NCBI GenBank assembly: GCA_014529385.2 | Contig: CM043959.1 | Span: 57,020,753 to 57,084,752, forward strand | Source of the DNA: Adiantum capillus-veneris | Taxonomy: Eukaryota > Streptophyta > Polypodiopsida > Polypodiales > Pteridaceae | Reading direction: 5' to 3' | Length of the DNA stretch: 64,000 nucleotides | In this document: piece by piece, positions 1-10,964 of the stretch | Numbering within the stretch: the first letter of the stretch is position 1 | How the letters are laid out: each line of letters starts with the position of its first letter | Translations under genes and position numbers: made by a program | The notes under the pieces: generated by a model | Database searches by the model: none | What the model was told of the DNA's origin: nothing | What the model saw: the letters and a program-made list of their open reading frames with translations, nothing else

Positions 1-63
1 ATGTCTTCAATTTGCCAACTTCCAAGACCTTAGGCAGATAGGCTATGACAATTTTTGCTCGAG

Positions 64-1020
64 TTTTTTTTTTTTTTGGTGGAAAGTAGAAATTGATTAA
101 CAGATGCAGAAAAAAGATACAAGGAACCCACAGGTAAGGGGTGGGTTTGCCCAAATCACCAGATCAAGCCACAACTTCCATCATAAAGAATCTAGAGGCT
201 TGGTAGATCCGAGGCATAACAATCCTCCATTTTGCCATCTTACACATTTTTGGAGGGTGTTGATAGATTCAGTCTCATGTCTTATGCCAATGAGCTCTGT
301 AAAAAGGCCTCATTTCTGTTATAACAGACTCCTTTTGAGGAGAGACAAGGGATAGGAAACTGGGTGTTGGAAGACAGAGGCATTGCTCTTAAGCCATGTA
401 TGCCATAGGACATCCCCTCTCCACTTGTTCCATAGGGGAACATCCATGCCTTTGCAATTCCCCAACAGGAGGTCCTTATAATCCAAGACATTGAGAGAGA
501 AGTGGGAGATAGCTGTTTGGAGTAGTTCTAGAATTTTTCTATTGTCTTTACAATTGAACCAGAGATGATTGCAATCCTCAATAGCTTCTTTACATCTGTT
601 ACAATTTCCATTTCCCAGTCCAGCCTATAGAGCTCTTTTTGCTGTCCATATACCTTGATGCATGAGGAGCCACATAAGAGTGCTTTGCTTGTTGGAGATT
701 GCATAGGCCCAAAGACATCTGAACCTATAGGTCCACTGTTTACAACTCCAGTTAGTTTTCCAAATTCTGTTAAGCTTTTACTTGAGGGGCTGCTCCACAA
801 TGCCTTTGGTAGTAAAATGTTTGTACATCAGAGAGGCAAGATGTGACACCTTGATGTGGGATTGAGAGCCTCTAGATGGCACAATGCATTTGACCATGCA
901 CAACTTTGCCCTCTGTATACACTTTGAAGGATGAGATGAGACTTCTCCACCAAATCATTCCACCTTCTGATCCAGCACTTATGTCCTCTTCTCCCATAGC
1001 CTTGAGTTGTTTGTTGCAAA
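64..1020 (-). pseudogene. LINE (L1-type) ORF2 C-terminal fragment with zinc-binding RVT finger and poly(A) tail
   Basis: Read on the minus strand, this stretch gives broken pieces of the C-terminal part of a plant L1-type ORF2. The clearest piece lies at about 549-606 and reads CNRCKEAIEDCNHLWFNC, a C-x2-C...H-x4-C finger of the zf-RVT family that follows reverse transcriptase in plant LINEs. Just upstream are remnants of the usual W-LMHQGIWTAKRAL context. Downstream, at about 380-450, is a W-x-RGDVLWHTWLK-type segment typical of LINE C-termini. Several stops and frame changes break it. A run of T at 65-79 is the poly(A) tail on the minus strand, so the 3' end is complete and the copy is 5'-truncated. 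It belongs to a different LINE group from the (TC)n-tailed copies at 36165 and 44663. Confidence 0.72.
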
Positions 1021-1467
1021 CAAGTTCAAATAGGTTTTCTAAGTTCTGAGTCTAGCACAAGAAGGTGATTGATTGGCCTAATGTGAAAGGTTTACGTTGT
1101 TGGCAAGCGCCCACTTAATACTCACTATTTTACATGTGTACACTTGTCCTCAAGCAGTTTTATGTCTAGACTTGACAAGCCCAACAATCTAGACCATGAT
1201 GCAGACAATGCTCCACGTTGATTGATCCATGCAAGAGATGAATGACTAAATGACACGGAGCACTTAGGGGGGGGGGGGGGGGGGGAGATCAATGGATGGG
1301 AAGCTTGCGCGTAGTCGTGGAGGCGATGCTGGCCGTAGATTCCCTATTAAAACTAAACTCGTCCTAGAACTAAACCCGGACAGGGGACCTATGCGGGTTT
1401 AGTTCTAAGCGAATCCAGGTTTATCATTTACAACACCATGTAAAATGGCATTGTTTTCACATGTGCA
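1021..1467. other. Non-coding stretch with poly(G) run and half of a direct repeat
   Basis: No gene is seen. A run of 19 G lies at 1267-1285. The segment at about 1183-1235 (around 'gacaatgctccac') returns in a similar form at 1697-1745, so the intervening 460 bp is bracketed by imperfect direct repeats. Confidence 0.5.
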
Positions 1468-1760
1468 CGGACGGGTGACGTGGTTAGCTCAAGCCTCAAA
1501 CGGCGTTGGGGTGTGAGGTTGTGGGTACCAATCCGGTCTCCTCACCTACACTGCCATTTTTTTGGGGGCCTTACCCACCTCGAGATGCCCGCCACCCTTC
1601 TACATCGTCGATCCCCTTACCCACCCCCACGTGCGCAACCGTGTCGTTTAGTGTCATGGGTGGTCACCTCTTGAACCCCAAAGCATTGTTTACCTATTTA
1701 GACCATGACGTGGACAATGCTCCACATCCATTGGTCCACTCGTGAGTGCGTTGTGACATG
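1468..1760 (+). mobile_element. Possible tRNA-derived SINE
   Basis: At 1480-1495 there is a box-A-like 'gtggttagctcaagcc', and at 1524-1534 a box-B-like 'ggtaccaatcc', about 40 bp apart as in tRNA-derived SINE heads. The sequence between ('ggggtgtgaggttgtg') is also typical of plant SINE heads. The 3' end is unclear and no poly(A) tail or target duplication was found, so the right boundary is approximate. Short reading frames inside are not considered genes. Confidence 0.42.
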
Positions 1761-2137
1761 TGACAAGACTCTTCAAAACAAACAAAAATCATGCTTCTAC
1801 GCAATCATTAGATAAGTTAAAAGAAATCTATACTATATATACTATAGATAAAGGGGGAAGGGATTTCGGCCCCCTCCCCCGGACACGTGGCGGAAGCAAG
1901 TAGACCCGGCAAGTGTGCCCTCGCACCCGGCAACGGACAAAGACTGGAGACTGCACAGTGCTGTAGTACACGAAGAGACTCGAGAGAGATAGAAGCCGTT
2001 TGGGTTAATTAAGCAGCAGGGAAACCGTGCTGCCATGCCACGTGTCACCATGAGCTTGATCCGGATCTCGGCAGCTTCTAGAACAGTGCGCGCTCGCGAG
2101 AGAGAGAGGTTTGATGGCACTGCGTAAAGTCTGAGTG

Positions 2138-2164
<27 letters not shown>

Positions 2165-2168
<4 letters not shown>

Positions 2169-2510
2169 TATGACGGCGCTGCGCAAAGGCTAAAAGGCCC
2201 CTCTAATTTGTGGAAATTCCAAAATACCCCTCAAATTTTCATTGTCTTATATTTTAAAATTTGGAGCTTTTCATAAGCAGACTATTGTTTATCAATACAA
2301 GATGCTTAAACTAAACTTTGAGTTGGTTATCTAGGCTTTGGAGATGAATTACTTCATTATTTTTAGACACAGTTGTCCTCTTTTTTTTTTTGCTAGGTAA
2401 TTTGTGACAAATTGCATGCTAAGCACTCAAAAACGGATCTCGATTGTCAAAAGGGAAAAAAGATTGGGAAAGAGCAATCACAATGCACGTGCGTGACACA
2501 CACTCACACA

Positions 2511-2595
<85 letters not shown>

Positions 2596-2870
2596 AATGT
2601 CGAGGCCATCTCTCACGGTGCTGCATAAAATCGGAATAAGGGAAAATCACTGTGGAAATTCCCAATTTTTCACTCAAATTTCATTGTTCATCAATACAAG
2701 ATGCTAAAACTAAAATTTGGGTTGGTTATGTAGGCTTTGGAGATGAATTTCTTCATTATTTCTAGACATAATTGTCCTTTTTTGCGAGGTAATTTGTGAC
2801 AAATTACATGCTAAGCACTAAAAAATGGATCTCGACTGTCAAAAAGGAAAAATGATTAGGAAATCTTGAA
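2165..2870 (+). repeat. Tandem duplication inside Hel-1 split by microsatellite
   Basis: The block 2165-2480 is repeated at about 2600-2870 with moderate divergence. Shared landmarks are 'catcaatacaagatgct', 'taggctttggagatgaatt' and 'taatttgtgacaaatt'. The (CA)n(GA)n tract lies between the copies. Confidence 0.8.
2497..2590 (+). repeat. (CA)n followed by (GA)n microsatellite
   Basis: About 30 bp of CA repeat runs directly into about 63 bp of GA repeat. Frames through it give only His-Thr, Arg-Glu or Leu-Ser runs, which are artefacts. Confidence 0.97.
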
Positions 2871-3560
2871 CAATTCAACCAAAATAGATACAAAGGTATT
2901 TTGGGAATTTTTGAAATTTGAGGGATATTTTGATAATTTTCCCTAATAATAATAGGGGAAGGAATTCCGGTCCCCCTTCCCCAACCACGTGTCAGCAGGA
3001 GATTGATCTGGTCAGTGTTCCCTGGAGCCTAGCAACACAGGCGGACAGTGCAGAGCCGTCGGTAGCAGGCATGACACAATGTGCACGTGTAGTAGGGGGG
3101 GGAGAGAGAGAGAGAGGGAGAGAGAAGACTCGAGAGCAAGGGGAAAAGGAGAAATTTCACCCCGAAATAGAGAAAAATAACGCAAAAAACCCCGAAACCC
3201 AAAAAAGTAACGTAATTTTATAAAATTTCTTCTTGGAAAATTCAAGGAAAGGAATTTTATATGCTTGAAAAAATGATTGGTCTGGATTGTCTGAGATGGT
3301 AAGCGAGTCGCGCCTGGGTTGTGAGTGCGTGTGTGTGGTCCACTGTGGGACCATGAGTGTGAAAGGGTGCGATTGGGCCGTTGAGAGGCGTGGAAACTGG
3401 ATAGTGGCAGTGGGCACTATTTTGAACCCTCATCGCCAAAATCGTTTCCACAGTGCACAAGGGTTGAGCAATGAGAAATGCCCCCGCTGTAGACTAGCTC
3501 TAATCTAGCCCAGGCCTACTTAGCAACTCTGAGGTAGGCGGGCGATCCACGAGCATACGT

Positions 3561-3562
<2 letters not shown>

Positions 3563-3627
<65 letters not shown>
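3563..3627 (+). repeat. (GA)n microsatellite
   Basis: Pure GA dinucleotide tract near the 3' end of Hel-1, about 70 bp before the terminal hairpin. Confidence 0.97.
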
Positions 3628-3630
<3 letters not shown>

Positions 3631-3693
3631 TTTTCTTGATCTTCTTTTATGAAATTTGCCAACAGTGAGGAGCTTGAGGGTAAAAGGAGCCAT

Positions 3694-3724
3694 GCCGCCG
3701 TCGAAGGCGGCGCCATTTTACTTG
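3694..3724 (+). other. Helitron 3' terminal hairpin and end (Hel-1)
   Basis: GCCGCC and GGCGGC arms flank a short GTCGAA loop. The hairpin is followed by 'gccatttta' and the CTTG terminus. The equivalent on the minus strand of Hel-3 at 44174-44201 ends in canonical CTAG. Confidence 0.72.
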
Positions 3725-5197
3725 TGGTAAATAAGACCATTCATCTTTTTCTCTTGACTTTTCTTGCTCTAGGAATTTAAAGATATACATAGCAAACTTC
3801 ATCAAAGATACTCAAGTATGATAAAAGCCCTGATTCATGGCCGTTAAGATCTGGCCATCTTTGCCATGCAACTCAGATGGGCGGGTCATTAAAGACGTCT
3901 CCCCAGTTAGCCGATGTGATTATGGTCTCTCGTGATGTCATGGCTCGGCACGAGCATGGCCAGATCTTGTAATTTTTTCGGTTGATCAATGTAATTCACT
4001 CACAATTGTGAGTTTTACAAAAAAAAGGGCTGTCAAGATGTGGCACACGATAGCTTGATCTACACATGTCTATTTTTGTATCATGGATACTAGTGTGTCG
4101 CCCGCACATTGATGCGCCCAAGACCGTCACACACATATATATATCTATAGACCTATGTGTGTGCCTTCACAAAGCGAGGAGGGTGTCCTTCAATCCCTGT
4201 GATCACTTCAGAAAGATGACAATTTTCTCTCTCTTTCTTATTAGATCTTGAGATCAAGACTCAAGAGGAGGAAATGTGTGGAGCAGGGTAAAAGTGAAAG
4301 TTCATTGGCTCCACACATATCATCATGAATTCTTTTGCCCATATCGGCATCTTATGTCTTTTGGAGGGCTTTTTAGAAGAGAAAGAAAAAATAGCTCCTC
4401 CAATGAGAGCAGGGCCAACGTTACACACAAAAATAGGCGAATATTAGCAAAAATATGAAAAAGGTATCACCCACACATTCAATGATCCAATGGCCCTTGA
4501 AAGCGGTCATCTTTTCATTAAATGCGTGCATCTTTTCCATGCGGTAGGCGCCGCTCATTCAATATGCCTTTCGTCATCACTGGAATGAAAAAAAATTCAC
4601 AAAAATGTTTGTTAATGTTAAAATTTGCGTTTGAAATGGCCAAAACCTTAAAAACAAATGTCTACTTGCGCTTTTTTGACACCCTGAGAGGGATAAAAGG
4701 CCAAAAAACCCTTAAAGGGGAGTTTTCGACACACGACACTCGAGGACCTATTGTGCTCTAAGAAGGACATCTCCCTCTCTTTGCACATGCTAAAAATAGC
4801 CCACAACTTCCTAATCCTAACCCTGCTGGAAATATCTTACAATCAATGCACTCCATGAGACAACATTACGGATACGAAGCTCATTGAGGACCTACTGCGC
4901 TCTGAGAAGTGCACCGGTCCTACTCTTCCCCCATCCACTTGACTGAAAAATGCATGCTACTCGTGCATAAGACTCATATGTGGCACATATGGATGAGAGT
5001 ACATGATGGAGTGCGTCAGCATTCTCCACCTTCTAGAACTCATGTTGCTAGGAAAGCAAAGTTCAAGGGATTACTGAGTAACCCTACCTAAAGTTTCCTT
5101 GATTCCAAGCGCTTGGACTTGCATACCTCTTCATTTCCTAGAAATATTCCTCTCCTCCCCCCACACCCCTTGTTGAGAAAGGCGAGAAAGCTTTCTT
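3725..5197. other. Non-coding interval with decayed repeats
   Basis: No gene is seen. The segment 3830-4030 ends 'cacaattgtgagttttac' plus an A run and resembles 43385-43560, so it is a dispersed repeat, perhaps the 3' end of an unidentified retroelement. It also contains an inverted pair around 'agatctggccat' (about 3845 and 3956). At 4740-4780 and 4880-4920 a short motif (around 'gaggacctattgtgctct') occurs twice. Nothing else is recognised. Confidence 0.5.
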
Positions 5198-5465
5198 TAG
5201 ATCTCCTCCTCCTCAAGACCCTCTGGTGCTTGCCTTGACCTCCAGAGCCTATCCCTATTGCCTCCTATGCAACAGAGAGGCAAAAGAAACATTGCACTTT
5301 GCCACATACCTCCCCTAGTGCTTTTGCTCTCCTCCTCATCAAGACCCTCTGGTGCTTGCCTTGACCTCCAGAGCCTATCCCTATTGCCTCCTACGCAACA
5401 GAGAGACAAAGGAAACATTGCACTTTGCCACATACCTCCCCCTAGTGCTTTTGCTTTCCGTGGCA

Positions 5466-5560
<95 letters not shown>

Positions 5561-5942
5561 TCCTTCCATCATTCTCCATTAGCTTGATCTCATGCACCAC
5601 TGCCTGCTTTCCAATGCTCTCTATTATTTGTTCTGATGTCTTCCTATCTTCATGCTTTCCATTGGTAGCGTCACCTCTCTCCCCCCTCTCTTTCTTTTTC
5701 GAAGTTTTCTCTTTGGCTTCCTGTGTCATCAAGGCTATAGGGTTGAGTCGTCGAACTCATCTGCTGCTTGCGACACATGGTCAGGGGGAGGGGACGAAAT
5801 TCCTCCCCGCTTTATTTATAGTATATAAGGAACGATGGAGACGTGCAAAGTATAGCCCTCCTACCTCCTATGCAAGAGAGAGACAAAGGCAATGCTACAT
5901 TTTATCGCATACCTCTCTTGGTGCCTTTGCTTGCCCTAGAAG

Positions 5943-5943
<1 letters not shown>
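5198..5943 (+). repeat. Triplicated about 130-bp module abutting (GA)n
   Basis: A unit starting near 'ctcctcaagaccctctggtg' occurs at 5205-5330 and again at 5333-5462 with few differences. A shorter, diverged third copy lies at about 5855-5943 after a (GA)n tract and about 280 bp of unrelated sequence. The second and third copies run directly into (GA)n. Frames through the units are not conserved as protein; I see no gene. Confidence 0.8.
5467..5558 (+). repeat. (GA)n microsatellite
   Basis: About 92 bp of GA repeat separating the second and third module copies. Confidence 0.97.

Positions 5944-6019
<76 letters not shown>
5944..6019 (+). repeat. (GA)n microsatellite at chromovirus left junction
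   Basis: GA tract that joins the module copy on its left directly to a truncated chromovirus internal end on its right. There is no LTR boundary here, so the junction formed by recombination or truncation in the tract. Confidence 0.95.
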
Positions 6020-6023
<4 letters not shown>

Positions 6024-6444
6024 TGCAAGAAATCCAGCTTCAGGATAGTATGAACCTTGTCAACGCTTACAATGCTACATTAGAGTAAGCATATGTACAT
6101 GTTTCTTTTAAATGATCAATGTTTTTGTCTGATAACACTAATTCTCTCTTTATTGTGCACAAACTTAAGTGGTATGCATACTAAGAATCATGTTTGGGGT
6201 GACGACGTCTCTCAAACACCATGTAGAATTTGTCACTCTACTTGGGAGGATGAAATGGACTAAAGAGCAGACATGCTTGCGGTAGCTATGTCTTTCAAGC
6301 ACCAAATGGATTAGTCATCCATCTTGGAATGATGTCGTAGGGTAAAAAGGGATCCTCTACCCACTAAGACAAATTGACTATGACTATGGCTTTATCTCTT
6401 TGATCTCATAGTCAAGGACGACTATGATTTCAAGAGAGAGGTAA
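6020..6444 (+). pseudogene. Truncated chromovirus internal 3' end (chromodomain tail and 3' UTR)
   Basis: This matches 23410-23759 in the fuller copy. It begins inside the chromodomain ('atggatgcaagaaatccagc'), continues through the C-terminal tail ending near 6177, then the 3' untranslated region and the polypurine tract 'caagagagaggta' just before LTR1. An extra block at about 6050-6117 is absent from the other copy. It shows that LTR1 was once the 3' LTR of an upstream unit, now lost beyond the (GA)n junction. Confidence 0.78.
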
Positions 6445-7419
6445 TGTCATTAAATATAATATCTAACCAACCCAAATGATTTTCTCATATAAAACTGATC
6501 ATTTAATGTGGGATAATAAACGGGAACAAGGGTTAGAATATAGACATGTGCTTACGGAGCTATCTCAACACGGGGTCAATGGTAAAGGGGTCTAAATGAG
6601 AGATGGTCTGTCAAAGAGGAAGGTTAACTAATGGAGCTCAAAAGACCTTAGGGTTAGCTTCATTAAAGACCTCCATGGTTAGTATTAAAAGTCCTTTGAC
6701 CTTAGCCAAGCTAGGGCTGAGCTTGAGGTGGGAACTTAACCATGCTTGAGGTGCTCATCATGCTTGATGACTAAGGTGCTTGAGGTGCTTGTCGTGCTTG
6801 ATGACTAAGGTGCTTGAGGTGCTTGTCATGCTTGATGACTAAGGTACTTGAGGTGGTTGTCATACTTAATGAGGAAGGTGCTTGAGAAGCTTCCCATGCA
6901 TGGGGGGTAAGGTGCTTGAGTCAAAAAGAGACCCTACAAACTTAATAAGGAAGGTGCTTGAGAAGCTCCCCATGCATGGGGGGGGTAAGGTGCTTGAGTA
7001 AAAAAGAGACCCTACAAACTTAATGAGGAAGGTGCTTGAGAAGCTTCCTATGCATAAAAGTCCCAAAGTTAGGGAAATCTTTGACTTAACCTTCCACTCA
7101 CCCAAAGGGCACCCCTTTTCTCAAAGGGCACATGGGACACATGTCAGACTCTCCCTATGCTTAACCACATGGTGTGCTTGAATGCTATTGGTTGGGCTAA
7201 AGAGGGCTCCAATGAGATTCTAGTTCCATCCAGCAAATATCTAGATATTTTCATGCTCTCTCTCTCTCTAAGGGGTAAGAAGGACACTTGTCCAAAGACT
7301 ACCCATGTACTTGAATACATGCTGCATGTGATTGGCTAGGGGGGAGAGGGGTCCAATGACCTTGAAACTTGTGTAAAAGCTACAACTCGCCCCAAGCAAG
7401 GAAGGGGAGTGATGGGGGG

Positions 7420-7477
<58 letters not shown>

Positions 7478-8171
7478 ATTTCGTGGATTCATTATCACTT
7501 GGTGAAAGTTGAGGAACTCCATCTCATTCTCCAAACTTGTGAGACGTGAGAGCCTACACAAACACTTTTGGCTATCGAATGCAAATCCAACCAAGAGCCA
7601 TGCTTCAATGCTTAAGCTTGATATATTCTCCATCTTCATTACTATGCTATTATGTATTCTAGCAAGAAGAGTGATGATAAGTAAGGAACTATCTCCTCCT
7701 CCTATGGAATTTTCTTCTTCCTTTGCCCTATCCTCATTCCCCGCTAGGTCTCTCAACCTTCGAAGGTGCTTGAGGCCTTGGGACTGAGGCTTGGGATAGT
7801 TACTGCTTTCTACAAAGTTTATGTTATGTTTGTAATACATGAAGCTTTCCATCTTCATTGCATTACTTAGGTCACAAGGAACATAAAGATTGTATTGTAC
7901 CAAGTCTCTCTTGATGGGAGAAACTATAATACAAATGCCTATTGGAGGGGGGACCGGCTCCGTATAAATCCAATCCTCAACTATTGTCATGTTCTCTAAA
8001 CTCTCTCTCTCTTGCAAAAGGATTGTTCATGCCAAGTTAACTAAGTACCATGTTTATGTTGCTACCATCAATTAAGTTCACCCGCTATGCTCACAAAGTA
8101 ATCTCACAAAAGTGCTTCACCTAATTTCTATATTCCTCTACTCTCAAAGTTCATATGCCATTTCCATTACA
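6445..8171 (+). mobile_element. Chromovirus LTR1 (5' LTR of the central unit)
   Basis: Starts TGTCATTAAAT directly after a polypurine tract and ends TCCATTACA. A one-base spacer then leads to an iMet primer-binding site at 8173. LTR2 at 23760-25570 has the same ends and order. Inside are short tandem repeats (about 34 bp, 'tgaggtgcttgtcatgcttg'-type, 6743-6880; then an approximately 75-bp unit with 'cccatgcatggg', 6870-7060) and a (CA)n tract. Frames inside are not genes. Confidence 0.9.
7421..7475 (+). repeat. (CA)n microsatellite inside LTR1
   Basis: About 55 bp of CA repeat. The same position in LTR2 (about 24797-24885) carries a longer tract, so the two LTRs have diverged in repeat number. 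Confidence 0.97.
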
Positions 8172-8172
8172 T

Positions 8173-8184
8173 TGGTATCAGAGC
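8173..8184 (+). other. Primer-binding site, initiator Met tRNA type
   Basis: TGGTATCAGAGC one base after LTR1. This is complementary to the 3' end of plant initiator methionine tRNA, the common primer of plant LTR retrotransposons. Confidence 0.92.
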
Positions 8185-8585
8185 ATTTGGTTTCTCTTTT
8201 CTTGCTTAAGAAGAGAGGTCCTTAACTAGCCTATTAATTGTTGTTTTTGTTAATTATATTAGGGTAAGTGGGAATGGAATCTATTATTGGTTTTGTTGAG
8301 CCCACTATGTGGGATATGGTGCACAGCCCGGGAGATTTGGTCTTAAATATGGATTCTTTTTAGGCTTGCCTACGGCTTTACCATTATTGAGCCATAAGAA
8401 GTCCAAAAGGAGCTATCCCTTGGCAACTTCGCTATGTTAGACTCACTACACTACTCTCTATAATTAACCAATTCGAGCCGTGGGTGTAGATACTTAAGTG
8501 CCTATTTTCAAAGGCTAAGAAGAGTAGCAACCAAGGTTTTGAATTGCCAAAGCATACATTAAGTAAACACATAAGTTTAATTAAC

Positions 8586-8669
8586 ATGGCTGACAATAAC
8601 CAAGAGAGTAGAATGAACATTGGTAACTTTGATTTTGCACATGAAGGTGCTAATGATGATGCCTCCATG
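8586..8669 (+). pseudogene. gag: Chromovirus gag, first 28 codons, split by TE-2 insertion
   Basis: The ATG at 8586 opens MADNNQESRMNIGNFDF..., matching the start at 25974 in the second copy. The reading frame is cut at 8669 by TE-2 and resumes in the same frame at 21118, after the duplicated target. At the time of insertion this N-terminal gag was therefore open. The upstream 8185-8585 is an untranslated leader with no other feature seen. Confidence 0.85.
8665..8669. other. Target-site duplication CCATG (left) of TE-2
   Basis: CCATG at 8665-8669 immediately before the TG of TE-2, repeated exactly at 21113-21117 after its CA. A perfect 5-bp duplication is the signature of LTR-retrotransposon integration. 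Confidence 0.93.
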
Positions 8670-9737
8670 TGTTAGCGGGTACGCCGCGACGGACGATGGA
8701 GCACAGCGAGAACACAGACCAACAAACTATCAATCCGAGGATATAGCTGACCCGACTAGGGCATGGAGGCAATCTCTGGGTTGTCAACCCTGAGCTAGAC
8801 ACGAACAACACTCTACAATCACTAATCCTACCACAACACTACCATAAAGCAAAGAAACAGACAACGCATCCTACGAAACACTACAAGCTCGAAACAGTCT
8901 CAAATCATATCGGAATGACTCGAAATCGGAGGGTAAGACTCACAAGGACATATCCTATGTGGCCAAACACCTAAACCCTGAAAACCATAACTGTAAGACC
9001 TCTAATCGCTGTCGCGATAGACTCAAAACATCAATTTTCAAAGTGTCCGAAACTGATCTACAAAGACATCAACATGAAGAGCTTCTTGCCCTGATTCTAA
9101 CGGCTACTCGATCATTCAGAACGGATGTCGTTTGAGGTACTTACGACCAAATATAGCTCGTAGCAGGCGGGCTCGCGATGTGGTCCTTGGCTTGCATTGC
9201 TTGCGTCGACGTGGAGAGCTCCTCGATGCTAACACGCTCCTACTCTCATATCTGCAATGTGATTAGTGTGCGCGACGGTGTGTGTGCGTGAAGCTCACTA
9301 CTGTGTGCTGCAGAACCCACGACTGTATATTAATTGAGATAACGTAATGTGTTTTTACAAAGCCTTAGGTTTTAGCTTATATACCAAGCCTTCAAACCTA
9401 ATGTCCGGCCAAATGACCTGAATTGTCCTAGGCTTCTACAAAGCTTAATTACAAGAAACTGAGTTGGCTTTACTCATTATACAAGCATCTGTGGCCAAAA
9501 TACAAGTGCCGACTTAAAATGTGAGGTTCCCGTAAACATTACAAAAGTGGCCGTAATGGCTCAAAACAGTAATAACGGGACATTCGATGACGTCCATGAA
9601 CTTGTATCTTCATGTTGCAGCATCCATCTTCATCTTCATTACCTAATCACCATCTTCATGTGGAATCTTTATAGAATCTTTGAGGAATCTTAATGGAATC
9701 TTTATGGAAACGTTGTTGAAAGGGCGTCCTTTCAACA
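8670..9737 (-). mobile_element. TE-2 3' LTR
   Basis: Begins TGTTAGCGGG and ends CTTTCAACA on the plus strand. It pairs with 20056-21112, with scattered substitutions and an indel of about a dozen bases near the right end ('ggaatctttatggaatc' region). A TATA-like TATATAAG (minus strand) lies near 9379-9387. A partial copy of the palindrome (ending 'tcgcgatagactc') is at about 9008-9023. Confidence 0.93.
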
Positions 9738-10964
9738 CTCTCCCCCTCCGAATTCTTGTCATCTGCGACAAGACCCTATGTCTTTGCTGGCCTTGACGAG
9801 TTCTTGATGTCTTGGTGTTGGTTGAAGTTGTTGTGGCAGCCTCTTCTGTAGTTGGTTGCTTTGTGTGATGTTAAAGCTACCTTGAAGTTGTACCTGTACT
9901 GTATCTGAAGCCTGGAACACTCCCCCTCCGATTGGTTGTTGTATCTTGAATTACATGAGGTTGTATCGACTTGTTGGTGCAGCAGGTCGTTGTCATTGTA
10001 GCTCTAGTATTTGCTTTTCCTATGGTTGTTATCTGGCAGTTGTACGTGTAAGTTGACTTGAAGCTTTGTCAAGCTGTTTTTTGGCCTCTCCCTTTTGACT
10101 TGTCAGTAGATTTGCAATTAGTAGTGTGGGGATATCGTGGTTCTTCTTGTTTTTGTTGTTATAAAAAATAAAAGAGTAAAAGTAAAATGTAGCGTATATA
10201 CAAAATGAAGGTCTTGGATACTTGGATAAGTCTAAAGGGAAAAACCCAGTGGGAAAAAATGTCTTTAGTCATAATTAAATGCGAGGCTATATGTACTTAG
10301 GTTCTGATGTTATAGAGTTATGCTGAGTTAAAGTACATATGGCCATATGGCTACTAGTATGGGTTTGATATACATGGAAAAGTGTTAGTAGCTTGAAGTC
10401 AGAGTCATTGTTGTTGAGCAAAGGCTCATAAAACCTGTTTCCGCTTGGTCATTGTCATTTGGTTGTGTAAGTGCATGGGTGGAATAAAAAAGAGTGCCTA
10501 ATGCATATGTCCAATGATGGGACATCTATATGCTTGCACAAAGTTATGCATGTTAAACAAGATGCGGTGCGAGAGAAGAGTATTGATGGGTTCTTCATAG
10601 AGTTAGTGTAGCGATCAAAACATATAGCATGAGTGATTCAAAAGCTTTCACTACTCACAAGAAGGGTTTTTGTTGTCGAGGTTTTTCACTCTTCCTCACT
10701 GTGTAAAGTGCGTGAGTGTTTTTTTTTTCTTTTTGGACTACTCCGCCTTCTCCACCTTATATATTATATGGAATTTGACTCTTATGCTCACCTCTTTCCA
10801 GCATGAGCGACATGACTTTATGTATGCTCAACTCTCGAGCTTGAGCTTATACCTATTAGCTAGACTCATAGACCACATAAAAATATTAACTTGAAGCTTG
10901 GGTCTGACACTTCGCTCATTTAGTGGCTCAACTGCCCGACTCTAGACTCTTATGCCATGTGAGT
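9738..10964 (-). other. TE-2 3' untranslated region with duplicated polypurine tract
   Basis: On the minus strand, GGAGGGGGAGAG (9738-9749) sits directly before the 3' LTR and is the polypurine tract. A very similar GGAGGGGGAGTG occurs about 180 bp upstream at about 9917-9930. The rest has no long reading frame and no recognised domain; it is the only place pol could have been, and it is empty. Confidence 0.75.

Larger units (their letters stand above)
1827..3724 (+). mobile_element. Non-autonomous Helitron, copy Hel-1
   Basis: The left end begins TCTATACTATA followed by AAAGGGGGAAGGG, after an A at 1826. The right end carries a GC-rich hairpin (3694-3713), a short AT stretch and CTTG at 3721-3724, followed by T at 3725. 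Helitrons insert between A and T, start with TC and end with CTRR preceded by a hairpin, so both ends and the target fit, with CTTG as a one-base variant. The same two ends recur in Hel-2 (34432) and Hel-3 (44174 and beyond 64000). The body has no RepHel protein. It holds GA/CA microsatellites, an internal duplication and AT-rich blocks shared with 34908-35060 and 57950-58090. A second, decayed 5'-end-like sequence near 2940 suggests a nested or duplicated head. Confidence 0.72.

Noticed and set aside
2412-2616. Reading frames with Arg-Glu, Ser-Leu or His-Thr runs (here and at 5258-5732, 26685, 37237-38120, 44205-44693, 48342-49853, 52739-53261, 58051-58634, 63765)
   Set aside because: They are open only because dinucleotide repeats contain no stops; the flanking residues match no protein and differ between repeat copies.
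7268-8017. A 249-codon minus-strand frame
   Set aside because: Lies wholly within LTR1, runs through the (CA)n tract as Cys-Val repeats, and is broken in LTR2.
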